A stretch of DNA of 64,000 nucleotides from Crossaster papposus (GCA_037893245.1 JBAIAA010000518.1:1054001-1118000); one strand, 5' to 3'; numbered from the stretch's first letter, positions 1 through 9,396 are shown. Made by a program: numbers and translations. Notes: generated by a model not told the origin, from the letters alone.

Positions 1-202
1 TTTTAAGCCTAGCGTTACTGTAGGAGTTTGATGGATTCAGGATTCAGAGATTTAGATGCGAGTGCTGGTCAGACCCGACCGGCGCCGACCGGCGTGGCGA
101 CATCCCTGAGTTGTCTAAGGGGCGTGGCTAACTCACAAACGATGATAAGGTTAATTGCCCTGGTGATGTATCTTGATGGTTCATATCGTATCTCATTTGC
201 AG

Positions 203-295
203 CTTTGTCACAAACCCCCCGCCAACGAAGCTGACCCGAACGACCCCCGTCTGGTGTGGTACTGCAGCCGCTGTACCCGCAACATGAAGAAACAG
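203..295 (+). CDS. INTS12: INTS12 internal exon, end of PHD finger (partial gene)
   Basis: This 93-base exon (31 codons, phase 0 at both ends) lies between an acceptor ending TTTGCAG and a donor GTGGGT. It encodes the second half of a PHD zinc finger. Residue 2 is the Cys of the His-x2-Cys ligand pair, and residues 14-24 read [11 protein letters not shown], holding the conserved Trp and the final Cys-x2-Cys pair. From family knowledge, [14 protein letters not shown] is characteristic of Integrator complex subunit 12, a nuclear protein of the complex that processes snRNA 3' ends and attenuates Pol II transcription. The first zinc ligands and the N-terminal region must lie left of base 1. The next exons at 3498 and 4679 continue in phase. 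Any single-PHD protein could look similar, but the downstream tail makes INTS12 by far the best fit. Confidence 0.88.
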
Positions 296-348
296 GTGGG
301 TGTGGCAATATCAATTAAACCTAACGTTACCAAATACTACAACATACA

Positions 349-986
349 TGTGACCTGTCACCACAATATGAGAGTAAAGTCGGAAAATTGAAAATTGAGA
401 TATTGGTATTTCCAATTTCTTGAGAAAGAGAGCTTTCCAATGGTATATAACACTTGGGGGTTTTGCGATAAATACATTTTACAGCGCTCCAGAAAGTCAC
501 GGGTTTCACAAAACGTGTTTGTGAGAAAACTTGCTTATAAACATCCTAAAGAAAACACACAAAAGATTGCCAAACAGGACAAGTAAGGTTCGGTTGAGCA
601 TAACAACTGCTATGTTCTAATCATTATTTCTTCTTGAAACTTCCCACACATACACACTATTGTATAATCAACATAATATCAAAATTTCGCAAACGTGGGA
701 TAGTTACGAAGACCTAATTTGCATATTTAATTAACGTGTTAATTAGACCACTGATGGACTTTAATCGAAACACTAACTATGCAAACACTACTCAAAATCA
801 TGTAATTTAAGAGGTTTTCGATCATCTGATTGCACCCCAAAATTAGGAATATGTAGAGGAGGACTTAGGCTTTCCAAATTACGCAAAATCTCGAAATTGA
901 CCACCCCTTCATATTTTGACTTTGGAAGGCCATATCTCCAAATCACATTGTGCGACTTTACTCTTATTTTGTGGTGACAGGTCACA
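349..986. mobile_element. MITE family D, copy D1
   Basis: The ends are inverted: TGTGACCTGTCACCACAA on the left and its complement near 970-986, with similarity continuing into GAGTAAAGTCG on both sides. It is non-autonomous, with no coding capacity. It interrupts a TACTAC-rich repeat. Confidence 0.75.
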
Positions 987-1119
987 TTCTGTACTACTAG
1001 TAAAATATAGTTTGCAGTACCGGAACTCTCATGTTGTACTGAATACTTGTGTGCAATGCCTGTAGTAATTTGTAGTATTTGGTACTTCACCCTAAACACT
1101 TTACAGGTAGATAGAAATA

Positions 1120-1559
1120 TGTGACCTGTCATCACAAAATGAGCGTAAAGCTTTCGCACAGAGTGATTTCCCAGTACGGCCAGTCAAAGTCAAAATTTGA
1201 AGGGTGGTCGATTTTGAGATTATATGGGGTTTTTTTAAGACTAAATCCCCAACAATCAATTCCCAATTTTTTCAGGACGATCAGTAAGATAACCAAAACA
1301 AAAAAAAGTTGTTGAGACAATTTTGATTATGCCTTTCTATGCCTTTCACACAATTTCTCGCAAGAAATGCCCGTTTTCTTATAATCTCTGTTCTAAGACT
1401 CCAGACTAAAACATAAAAATAAAACAAATATTGAGTATCAAACCTCCAAGTGATAATTATATACCATTAAAAATCTCTGTTTCCACAGAATTTAAAAATA
1501 CCCATATCTCAATTTTTGATTTTGCCAACTTTACGCTCATTTTGTGATGACAGGTCACA
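1120..1559. mobile_element. MITE family D, copy D2
   Basis: Inverted ends TGTGACCTGTCATCACAA and its complement flank 440 bp. Bases from about 1225 to 1555 recur at 25378-25703, so this is a dispersed element. No coding capacity. Confidence 0.75.
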
Positions 1560-1891
1560 TATGTAGTACATGTACATGTACAAGGTTGCTAAGTGTAGAG
1601 GAGGACATCGAAACCAAACGCACTCAACAAGCAATACGACCCAATGATAAAGAATAATACATGCACACCCTAGTAGTACATGTAAATGGTACAATGTACA
1701 AATGTACAAGTAGTATTTTGTAGTAGTCAGTATCTATACTGCTGTCATTACACAATAAATACTAGTATTCTGTAGTACTCAGTTCTTTATTCCAAATTAA
1801 TTCCTAGGACGTTAAGGGGTTAATACATTAATCATATTTCACTTAAAAATGATAGTTTATGCAAATAAGGGCAATGAAGCGGAAGTGAATT

Positions 1892-2255
1892 GACCATTTG
1901 CATGTGGAATTTGAATAATGTCTGGTACACTGACTTGTTCACACAGCTTGGCACAGTTTACATTTAAATTCTCCAGACCAAAGACACTGTTGCTATATCA
2001 CGTGATTCGGGGCAAGCCTTACGCTAGCAACCCCCGGCTCTGGAATGGTCGTGTCTTTTTTACCATTCTCAACCATTGTGAACAATGTATTGGTGCTGAG
2101 CGTCTCTAACGTAACTATGCAAGAGCTTGCCCCGAATCACGTGATATAGCAACAGTGTATTTGGTCTGGATAATTTAAAGTCAAACTGTGCCAAGCTGTG
2201 CGAACAAGTCAGTGTACCAGATATTATTTAAATTCCACACGCAAATGGTCAATTG
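1892..2255. mobile_element. Long-hairpin MITE family I, copy 1
   Basis: Two arms of about 150 bp face each other. The left arm runs from AATTGACCATTTGC through GATTCGGGGCAAGC, and the right arm is its complement from GCTTGCCCCGAATC to GCAAATGGTCAATT. A near-identical copy lies at 15000-15370. The arms contain CACGTGATTCGG, so the transcript would fold into one long hairpin. No target duplication was recognised. Confidence 0.8.
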
Positions 2256-2519
2256 CGGCCCCATTGAAAATGTGCAGGGGTGCAAACGTTCAGGTCGTTT
2301 TCTATCAATCTGTCCAGGATTTCTTGCTTTGTCTCGCCTGAACAAAGTTCAGGAAGATATACTATGCGATCACTATTTCTGTACATATTATTAAGTTTGA
2401 GTTTGTATCCGAAGTACCGTATCAGGGGGTGCTACCCACAGATGCCGGCCTAAACCCATCCGGTCAATGTTAAAAAAAATCCCGTCATGAAATGGTTAAC
2501 CTTCCCCCTAGGCCTTACT

Positions 2520-2950
2520 TTGGGCTAAAGAACTGCGTACTACAGAATACTACTTAGTATTTTGTAGCACTGGGTCTCTCTGTGACTGATGATTGGGTGT
2601 GTACTGACAGAGTACAGATACTGCCAACTACAAAATACTAATACTAGTGGCAATACAGGTCAGTAATACCGTACTTACCTGGCAAAAAATGCAGTAGTCC
2701 CCCAGCCTTGACCCATTGCTGTGTCCCAAGTGACAATTTTTGCTGTAGAGTTTAGAACACTCTACACAGCATACATGGGCCATGCACACTCGGCAAGCAG
2801 AGGGACCCAATGCTAAAAAGTACTACGAGTGCAATCAGGGGTGAAGTACCAAATACTACAAATTACTACAGGCATTAAACACAAGTCAGTGAGAGTACTG
2901 CATACTACGTTTTACTGTACTAGTAGTAAAAAGTAGCATTAGTAGGGTTA
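2520..2950. repeat. TACTAC-rich dispersed repeat
   Basis: This stretch is rich in TAGTATTTTGTAG, TACTACAAA and GTACTAGTAGTA motifs in both orientations. Bases 2845-2900 are an inverted copy of 1040-1100. It ends in TAGGGTTAGGGTTAA at 2943-2957. No gene was seen. Confidence 0.5.
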
Positions 2951-2982
2951 GGGTTAATTAGTGGATGCTTCCATCAACCTAT

Positions 2983-3462
2983 GAGCAAGTTCGGGCGCGA
3001 ACTATAGTTAACCATAGTTCGACTAACGTCGCTCGAACGCAGAATGGTTGGACTATCTAGTCGACTATTTGGAACCAGACCCCGGAGCACGGTTGCCGCT
3101 GGTTGACAGTAGCCTCTTTTCATAGGAAAAAACATGGAGAGAACCAGTGACGTAGAAAAAGGTGATGTCAGTAGTCGGACGGAGAGAAAGGCAGTAACGT
3201 TAAGTGAAAATCTGTCTGGCCTAATGTATTTTTTTTCTTGTTTTTGGACCAACATGACTAACGTTATGGCTTATCCTACTTATATGCGTGGAAGAATAGT
3301 GGCAAAACCCATTTCATTCATGTCGCAAATGTAAACAAAGCGGTTGCCATCTTTTCAACAATAGTTCGACTAGAGCCGTTCGAGCGAACTGCATTTGAGC
3401 ATGCGCATTGGTAAAGCAGAGACTGACTAATGGTTAACTATAGTTCGCGCCCGAACTTGCTC
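2983..3462. mobile_element. 480-bp inverted-repeat element beside an INTS12 exon
   Basis: Perfect 31-bp terminal inverted repeats occupy 2983-3013 and 3432-3462, beginning GAGCAAGTTCGGGCGCGAAC. The flanks are TAT at 2980-2982 and 3463-3465, which would be a 3-bp target duplication as in PIF/Harbinger elements (inference). Subterminal TAGTTCGACTA motifs also occur in inverted orientation. The right end lies 35 bp before the INTS12 exon, so the intron branch point may fall inside the element, for example in GACTAAT or GTTAACT near 3425-3440. Confidence 0.8.
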
Positions 3463-3497
3463 TATAATGATCTCATCTTTTTTTGGCTGTATTGAAG

Positions 3498-3620
3498 GCC
3501 ACCAAAAAAGTGAAGAATACGGGTTCCACCAGCCATGTTGCCAAGGAGAGTAGCAGTAAGGAAACGGAAGCCAAACCAGACAGTGATGTACTCAATATCT
3601 TCAAGAGGGTGGAGCCTAAG
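3498..3620 (+). CDS. INTS12: INTS12 internal exon, linker region
   Basis: This 123-base exon (41 codons, phase 0) has an acceptor ATTGAAG and a donor AAG|GTAATG. It encodes a charged, low-complexity linker, ATKKVKNTGSTSHVAKESSS onward, ending in DVLNIFKRVEPK. In known INTS12 proteins the segment after the PHD finger is likewise Lys/Ser/Thr-rich and contains a short F-K-R-x-E motif; the same order is seen here (FKRVE at residues 35-39 of the exon). It joins in frame to the exons at 203 and 4679. A direct repeat of AAGAGGGTGGAG occurs just past the donor (3602 and 3638), so the exon end may have arisen by a small duplication. Confidence 0.83.
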
Positions 3621-3715
3621 GTAATGTCTTCTTTTAAGAGGGTGGAGGAAGGGTGGAGGGAGGGGGGAACAAAACCAAACTGAGGTTTCAGAATTAGCTT
3701 CATTCTTAGCCTTAA

Positions 3716-4061
3716 AGGTAGTATACACCATTTGCAGATATCGAAAATATTTACTACCAAATTATTAAGAAATATCCTACTCATCTGAAAGTAAATTTTG
3801 ATTCTGGGCATCCAGCAAAATGATTGCGCTAGATATCCTGTAATTATTCCAAAACAGACGGCGATCGCGAAAAAACAAAGATAACATAAGAATAACTGCT
3901 CGACGCCGGATGAAAAAAACCGCTGTTTTTCGTGCTTTTCTCGGCATCCGTGATTCTAAAACTTCGGACAGCTCACTTAAACGATATTTACTATAAAATA
4001 CAACCCCTCAAATCTACTTATTCATGATAATTCAAACAATGACCAATGGTGTATACTACCT
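3716..4061. mobile_element. TTAA-flanked MITE family A, copy A1
   Basis: The element runs AGGTAGTATACACCATT to AATGGTGTATACTACCT with TTAA at 3712-3715 and 4062-4065. The core contains GGCGATCGCGAAAAAAC and CTGCTCGACGCCGG, shared by all A copies. Non-coding. Confidence 0.85.
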
Positions 4062-4065
4062 TTAA

Positions 4066-4185
4066 AGGTAGGATACACCATTGGTTATTGCTTGAATTAT
4101 CAGGATTGGATGGATTTGGGGGGTTTTATTTTATAGTAAATATCGTATAACTAACCTGTCCGAAGTTTCACAATCATATAATGTA
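4066..4185. mobile_element. Truncated MITE family A copy (A2), sharing TTAA with A1
   Basis: It starts AGGTAGGATACACCATTGG directly after the TTAA that ends A1, in the opposite orientation. It is lost after about 120 bp, near ATCATATAATG. Confidence 0.7.
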
Positions 4186-4213
4186 ATTATGCACTTGTGT
4201 AATTATCACTTAA

Positions 4214-4533
4214 AGGTAGTATACACCATTTTTGCAGATATCTAAAAAAAATTACTACCGAATTATTAAGAAATATCTTACTTATTTGAATGTAAATAAT
4301 GATTGTAGGCATCCAGCAAAACGATTGCTCTAGATTTCCTGTAATTGTTTCAAACAATTTAATTGTATAAACCAAAATTCGACGGCGATCGCGAAAAAAC
4401 AAAAACAACATAAGAAAAACTGCTCGATTCCGGTTGAAAACGAAAGTCGTTTTTTCTTGCTTTTCTCAGCAACCATGATTGTAAAACTTCGGACAGGTCA
4501 GTTAAACGGTATTTACTATGGTGTATACTACCT
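4214..4533. mobile_element. MITE family A, copy A3
   Basis: TTAA (4210-4213) is followed by AGGTAGTATACACCATT, and the right end is GGTGTATACTACCT. The usual spacer before the right end (ACAACCCCCAAATC...) is deleted. The right TTAA is mutated to GTAA. Confidence 0.8.
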
Positions 4534-4678
4534 GTAAAAAAAGGTTCGTCTGTATGCACTTTGATAGCTTTCGTCAAGGTTCCTTCTTTTCTCTCTATAA
4601 GCAGGCTACAAATCAAACATTTCTTTCGTTGTCAAGTTGTTCACCTTGCAGATTGGATTGTGTTGTTTCTCATTACAG

Positions 4679-5029
4679 TCCGCTGCAACTGGCACATCGT
4701 CCAGTTCGTCCAGTAAGACACCCTACACCGGTCTAGCTAGCTTTGCAGCGAACCTCACTGGACGTTCCTCTGCAAACTCCAGAGCGGCTGCAAGCAGCGG
4801 CAGCGGCAGCAGCAGCAGGCCCTCCAGCCTCTCGGCCAAGTCGGGTAACAAAGTCAGCCCTGTGCCCTCCCCGGTGAACAAGACCGCTCCTCTGCCTGGC
4901 TCCAAGAGCCACGGGTCGGCAAAGGTCAGCACAGGCCACTCGGCAAATAAGAGTGGGCCGCAGACCAGCACAGCCTCTGCCATGAAGCGACTACAGCAGA
5001 TGAAAAAGAAGGCTTCCTCTAAACGCTGA
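4679..5029 (+). CDS. INTS12: INTS12 terminal coding exon, Ser-rich tail and basic C-terminus
   Basis: The acceptor is TTTCTCATTACAG. The exon has 116 codons in phase 0 and a TGA stop at 5027-5029. It begins SAATGTSSSSSSKTPYTGLA, continues SFAANLTG, then a Ser/Pro/Lys-rich stretch, and ends with SAMKRLQQMKKKASSKR. Vertebrate INTS12 has the same layout: an LTG-x-AAFAA-like motif, low-complexity Ser/Thr sequence, and a C-terminal NAMKRLQ...KKKA block. That match is the strongest evidence for the gene's identity. An ATG at 4637 lies upstream of the acceptor and is not a start. No clear AATAAA follows within the next kilobase. Part of the exon is repeated downstream at 5190 and 5621. Confidence 0.9.
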   Translation, partial: SAATGTSSSSSSKTPYTGLASFAANLTGRSSANSRAAASSGSGSSSRPSSLSAKSGNKVSPVPSPVNKTAPLPGSKSHGSAKVSTGHSANKSGPQTSTASAMKRLQQMKKKASSKR

Positions 5030-5189
5030 AGATGAGTTTACTCGCTCTTAAGCATCATCATCAAGATGTTCCTCGTAGAACCCACTTGAACAAAACCAGC
5101 TCATCAGCAACTTATTAGGTCATCACTTGTTACAATTTGGGACTTGCCTCTCTCCATCGATATCTAAGGATATCTATATCGATATCTAG

Positions 5190-5620
5190 GTTTAGCTAGC
5201 TTTGCAGCAAACCTCACTGGGCGTTCCTCTGCAAACTCCAAAGCGGCTGCAAGCAGAAAGCCCTCCAGCCTCTCGGCCAAGTCGGGTAACAAAGTCCCTG
5301 TGCCCTCCCCGGTAAACAAGACTGCTCCGATCCTCTGCCTGGCTCCAAGAGCCATGGGTCGGCAAAGGTCAGCGCAGGCCACTCGGCAAATAAGAGTGGG
5401 CCGCAGACCAGCACAGCCTCTGCCATGAAGCGACTACAGCAGATGAAAAAGAAGGCTTCCTCTAAACGCTGAAGATGAGCTTAGGGCATCATCAAGCTGT
5501 TTCTCCTAGAACTCATTTGAACAAAACCAGCTCATCAGCAACTTATTAAGTCATCACTTGTTACTATTTGGCACTTGCCTTTCTCCATCGATATCTAAGG
5601 ATATCTATATCGATATCTAG
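5190..5620 (+). pseudogene. Tandem copy 2 of INTS12 last exon, frameshifted
   Basis: Bases 5194 onward repeat the last exon from AGCTAGCTTTGCAG through its stop and about 150 bp of 3' flank; the spacing to copy 1 is 459 bp. Relative to copy 1 it lacks a 12-bp Ser/Gly block and other triplets. It has a 5-base insertion (GCTCCGATCC for GCTCC) near 5325 that shifts the frame and leads to a stop near 5425. The first 23 bp of coding exon, including the normal acceptor, are not copied. The copy starts after a TATCGATATCTAGG palindromic junction at about 5156-5190. Confidence 0.8.
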
Positions 5621-5785
5621 GTCTAGCTAGCTTTGCAGAAAATCTCACTGGGCGTTCCTCTGCAGACTCCAAAGCAGCTGCAAGCAGCAGCACCAGGCCC
5701 TCCAGCCTCTCGGCCAAGTCGGGTAACAAAGTCAGCCCTGTGCCCTCCCCGGTAAACAAGACCGCACCTCTGCCTGGCTCCGTGC
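5621..5785 (+). pseudogene. Tandem copy 3 of INTS12 last exon, truncated
   Basis: This copy begins GTCTAGCTAGCTTTGCAGAA and stays in frame for about 53 codons (LASFAENLTGRSSADSK...). It diverges right after CTGCCTGGCTCC near 5780, losing the conserved basic C-terminus. The same ATCGATATCTAAGGATATC junction precedes it, so copies 2 and 3 were probably produced by the same unequal event. Confidence 0.78.
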
Positions 5786-6479
5786 AAAAGTACCTCCTCG
5801 ACGGCCATCTTGCCTGACTGCAATTGAAGTTGGTAAAATAACTCACGAACCCCGCCTCTATTATGCAGAAGCTATTAAAGAGAGTCCGCGAACAGACTAT
5901 CCGGTCCTTCTGGTTTCTGTGTATCACATGAACCAACAACGATGTGTGTGAAATTAGCTAAATGTATGCGAGCCTTCCATGGGACGTCGTGAAAAGGTCC
6001 CCTATCTTTGTTCAACAATAATTTGGTTGGTTTACTTTTTGCATTGATGCAAACGGTATATGCTATATCCCTTTAAGTATTAAGTAAGATATGTAGCGCC
6101 ACCGATTTAACGCAATTTGTCGTGAACACCCAGTTACAACAAAATAATCACAATACATTATTGTTACTTGTTTTTTAATACAATTTTATTACTTTAAAGC
6201 CGTCAGAGGTGTAAATATACCCGAAGAAAATCTACCCGAAGAAAATCTACAACATTAACATATTTTACAAAAAAAGTAAAAGGTTCGTATGTTGATAAGT
6301 GGTTTTATTTATCTTCAGCGATACCTACGTACGGAAGTCACAAACAAAACAACCAGTGTAGCGTTTCTTGTTGTATTTTTTTAAGGCACTTATGTACCCT
6401 AACCCAGTTTTCCCTTCGACCTTGTTCTATAACCCATAAGAAAATTTGTCGAAGAAAAAGACAAACGTTAACGATAGCC
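5786..6479. other. Intergenic, no recognised feature
   Basis: AT-rich DNA between the INTS12 copies and the next repeat. A doubled ACCCGAAGAAAATCTAC sits at about 6218-6250. No exon or family repeat was recognised. Confidence 0.4.
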
Positions 6480-6540
6480 GGATTCGAACCACAGACCTTT
6501 TGATCCATAGCTCTCCTCTCTACCAACTATGCTATTGACG
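6472..6540 (-). repeat. tRNA-like sequence (SINE head or tRNA pseudogene)
   Basis: On the - strand an A-box (TAGCATAGTTGG) and a perfect B-box (GGTTCGAATCC) stand at tRNA spacing. The anticodon stem does not pair and the acceptor stem is poor, so this is not a functional tRNA. GCTATGGATCAAA is shared with the tRNA-like sequence at 8590. Confidence 0.55.
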
Positions 6541-6614
6541 AGTTGGTTGAGGACAGCCGTTCTTTATAGTTCTTTAATGTATATGAGTTACCATTCCTTT
6601 TTTTTTCATGAATA

Positions 6615-7059
6615 TGTGACCGGCTCTGCAACAAAGGGTATTAAGTCGCACTGTGCACTATCATGTAATGGACTAATCAACGTTGAGAGGATAAACATTT
6701 CATCAAAATGTGATTTCCATTTTTTGCCATTAATGACATCTTTATAACACCACTATTTTCAGGTTTCATCCAAAGAAATGTTGATTTTGATGATTAAAGT
6801 GGAAAACACGCCCATTTTGTGTTCATCATTCTGTGGTTTTAAAACAAAGCCGGCTTTTTCAAAGCCTGTTTTCTCAGTTGTGTAATTTGAACTCCAAGGA
6901 AGTAATCAAAAGCAAACATGTCATATCTCCAGAACGGGAGTAGCTATTAAGCTCCATTATATACCAACTGGAAGCTTACGCTGTGGGCTTTTTAACCATG
7001 TATATAACTCAATTTCACTATTTTGTGACATAATACCCATTATTGTGGAGTGGGTCACA
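6615..7059. mobile_element. MITE family D, copy D3
   Basis: TGTGACCGGCTCTGCAAC at the left is matched by the complement of TGTGACCCACTCCACAAT at the right, followed on both sides by a GGGTATTA motif. It is 445 bp and non-coding. Confidence 0.75.
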
Positions 7060-7353
7060 TATACATTTGCGCACCACCCAGCTCCTGACAATTTTTTTTA
7101 TCGCGAACCGCTACACCGGTTAATAGTATTAAGTGTCTTGTAATGCCTCCATTTGCTACATCTGTTCGTAATTAAAGTGAATGAACAATGACTATTGCCT
7201 TGGCAACTACATTCAGCTTGTGAACAATGAAACCAATCACTAACCTACACAGATGCGTTGGGATTTTGGATGCACAGTGTTGTTTACGAAAACTATATAT
7301 ACATTGTATTTTTTTATTGCTATTTTTCAAGTACGGTAATACAAGGGTTTTAA

Positions 7354-7736
7354 AGGTCGGATACACCATTTGCAGATATCGAAAAAAATGTACTACCGAA
7401 TTATTAAGAAATATCTTGCTAATCTGAAAGTAGATAATGATTCTAGGCATCCAGCAAAATGATTGTGCTAGATTTCCTGTAATTATTCTGTAAAAAAAGA
7501 ATTGTATAACGAAAAGTCCGCGATCGCCAGATGGCGATCGCGAAAAAACACAAATAACATAAGAATAACTGCTCGACGCCGGTTGAACCAAAAACCCGCT
7601 GTTTTTCGTGCTTTTCTCGGCATCCATGATTGTAAAACTTCAGACAGGTCAGTTAAACGATATTTACTATAAAATACAACCCCCAAATCTACCCATTCAT
7701 GATAATTCAAGCAATTACTAATGGTGTATCCTACCT
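7354..7736. mobile_element. MITE family A, copy A4
   Basis: TTAA stands on both sides (7350-7353 and 7737-7740), with ends AGGTCGGATACACCATT and AATGGTGTATCCTACCT. The core has an inverted GCGATCGC pair around 7520-7540. It lies 3' of the IGFBP-domain gene. Confidence 0.85.
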
Positions 7737-7740
7737 TTAA

Positions 7741-8109
7741 ATGAGACATCGAATAAAAGCCATACGTTTAGTTATTGAATATTTACTTTAAAACTTTAAT
7801 CTATAAACTGCTTGCGGCCAGACAATATCACCATGTATTACTGGCGCGAGTTTTAACACACAAACATGCGCATTTTCATAAGGCTGAATAAACATCAAGT
7901 GAGGAAAAACAGTATCGTTTAAAGGTCTGTTATAACACAGAGAAAGGAATGGTTATAACAAGGTCATTTGTAAAGTCCCAATGACCTTGTTATATTTGTT
8001 TGACTTTACCATATTGAGTTTTTATACTTGTGTCCAAGCCTATAAATTGGAATACATGTCGTAATTAACAAATCAAATTCGTCCTGAATATTCGGCTGGA
8101 TGTACGTAT
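7741..8109 (-). other. Probable 3' UTR and flank of the IGFBP-domain gene
   Basis: This sequence follows the - strand stop codon at 8110-8112. A repeated CAAGGTCATT motif in inverted positions (7956-7967 and 7980-7990) can form a hairpin. No canonical AATAAA is obvious on the - strand close to the stop, so the transcript end is unknown. Confidence 0.4.
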
Positions 8110-8250
8110 TTAATAGAACTTGCACACGCCGGGTTTGGAGTTGCAGATGACGTTGGTGGGTTTTTTGCAGCGAGGTGGCTGGCAATAAAGTCCGATGGCC
8201 TGCGAGCATTTGCCCATCATCTCCATACCTTCGCATAGCTCGTTATAGCC
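8110..8250 (-). CDS. Secreted IGFBP-domain protein, exon 3 (C-terminus)
   Basis: On the - strand an acceptor TTTTCGTTCAG is followed by 46 codons and TAA. The peptide starts GYNELCEGMEMMGKCSQAIG and then reads LYCQPPRCKKP, ending in PGVCKFY. The pattern E-x-C-x-G...G-x-C...G-L-x-C is the second half of an IGFBP N-terminal-type domain. A short tail with three more cysteines follows. Phase 0 at the acceptor matches the phase-0 donor of exon 2 (9273). The longest ORF in this area is in a different frame and is not the gene. Confidence 0.83.
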   Translation of the reverse strand, partial: GYNELCEGMEMMGKCSQAIGLYCQPPRCKKPTNVICNSKPGVCKFY

Positions 8251-8589
8251 CTGAACGAAAAGGAGGACAATTACAAACCGATGGGCTTAAAACTAAATGA
8301 ATTCAAATTGAAATATACACGTTTATTATACAAGTTTATTTGTGAAACGCGATAAGCGCAATTTGAAGATATGTTGAAATCCCACCCAATCCTGGCATCG
8401 AATATTTTTTTTCCAAACGTAACTGGCAGATTTCATGAATTATTCAGTAGTTTTGGATGAGAAGTTATGTTTATTCATCGGAATAAAACATGGCGTCACA
8501 TCACAGCATTGTTGTTATTTAGTTAACTACACTGTAGTTACATTAAATCACTTTAAAGAACAGCTGTTGTCGAGCTGCTATACGTAGTG

Positions 8590-8652
8590 TAGTGGATAGT
8601 GGGATGGGCTATGGATCAAAGATCCCTGGTTCGAATCCTGATGTAGGTCACC
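8590..8652 (+). repeat. tRNA-like sequence (SINE head or pseudogene)
   Basis: The A-box-like TAGTGTAGTGG and an exact B-box GGTTCGAATCC have tRNA spacing, but the stems do not pair well. It shares GGGCTATGGATCAAA with the sequence at 6472-6540, suggesting one SINE family. Confidence 0.5.
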
Positions 8653-8871
8653 TCGTTTTTCCTAGTCAAATTGAAATCTTTAAGGTATTTTTAATACAAG
8701 GAGAAAAAAGAGATCTAGAACCTAAGTGTTGTACAGTGATCAATGCAACTACTGAATAATTCTGCCAGTAAGGTTTTGGAAAAAAATATTCGCTGCCTGG
8801 CAGCCCACGATGGGCTTGTTACGTATTTTACGGTATTTTTGTGTAATACGTTTTAATTATAAATAGCTTAA

Positions 8872-9060
8872 AGGTATAGCATACACCATTTGCAAAAATC
8901 GAACAAGACAGTATTACTGAATTAATAAGAAATATCTTGCTATTTAAAAGTAAATAATGATTCCAGGCATCTAGCAAAATATTCGCACTAAATATGCTGT
9001 ACTTTTGTTCCGACAAAAAAACCAAAAAACCGGATGGCAATCGCGAAACAACATAAATAA
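8872..9060. mobile_element. Truncated MITE family A copy (A5)
   Basis: TTAA (8868-8871) is followed by AGGTATAGCATACACCATTTG and the first half of the A core up to GGCAATCGCGAAA. The right half is missing. Confidence 0.7.
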
Positions 9061-9217
9061 ATAATATAGATTGCCACTCGAAGTAGAAGTAATAGTCATG
9101 ATTGTTTGTGCATAGTTTGCCGCAAATGTGCGCCGCAGCATTTCTCATATTCTCATAAACGTTATTAGCCTTTCTTTGAAAATCATAGAGCACATTGAGT
9201 AATATAGTATTGGTAGA

Positions 9218-9256
9218 TTCGTGCGCTATATAAGAACTGTTTATTATTATTATTAC
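9218..9256 (+). repeat. SINE 3' tail fragment
   Basis: GTGCGCTATATAAGAACTG followed by (TTA)n matches, in the opposite orientation, the tail of the SINE at 32175-32537 (AGCGCTATATAAGAACTAAC). Only the tail remains. Confidence 0.6.
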
Positions 9257-9272
9257 ACAAACTATCATTTAC

Positions 9273-9396
9273 CCTGGAGCAGACGTCGCAGCATCCGCAG
9301 TGATCTTCGACGAGCTCGGCACCACCGTAGCAATCCGACTCTAGAATAGGCACACATTTCACCTCTGAGCACGGCTTGCAGGTCAGACTCTGTCCT
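9273..9396 (-). CDS. Secreted IGFBP-domain protein, exon 2 (core domain)
   Basis: On the - strand the acceptor TTATTTTTTTTTAG is followed by 124 bases, then a donor AGG|GTAAAT. One base completes the glycine codon begun in exon 1, then 41 codons follow: GQSLTCKPCSEVKCVPILES, then DCYGG, and CGCCDVCSR at the end. C-x2-C, a later G-G, and the diagnostic C-G-C-C-x2-C motif define the first part of an IGFBP-type domain, as in IGFBPs, CRIM1, HTRA1 and single-domain SIBD or perlustrin proteins. From family knowledge the fold binds insulin-like peptides, though many invertebrate members have unknown ligands. The long ORF through this exon starts inside the intron and its hydrophobic N-terminus is not the real signal peptide. 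Confidence 0.85.

Larger units (their letters stand above)
296..3497 (+). other. INTS12 intron filled with MITEs
   Basis: This 3.2-kb intron runs from GTGGGT (296) to an acceptor with the pyrimidine stretch ATCTTTTTTTGGCTGT before ATTGAAG. It holds two TGTGACC-ended elements (349-986 and 1120-1559), a long hairpin element (1892-2255) and a 480-bp inverted-repeat element (2983-3462). TACTAC/GTAGTA-rich repeat DNA lies at about 990-1110, 1560-1790 and 2520-2950. The pieces at 1040-1100 and 2845-2900 are inverted copies of each other. No further exon was seen. Confidence 0.7.
8251..9272 (-). other. Intron 2 of the IGFBP-domain gene with repeat insertions
   Basis: This 1.0-kb intron holds a tRNA-like repeat (8590-8650), a half MITE A copy (8872-9060) and a SINE tail (9218-9256). 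The SINE tail ends only about 16 bp from the splice donor at 9272. Confidence 0.65.

Noticed and set aside
6472..6540. Functional tRNA gene
   Set aside because: The promoter boxes are good, but the anticodon and acceptor stems do not pair; a SINE head or pseudogene is likelier.
8006..8236. 76-codon - strand ORF
   Set aside because: It is an out-of-frame shadow of IGFBP exon 3; the Cys-rich frame fits the family and the splice phases.
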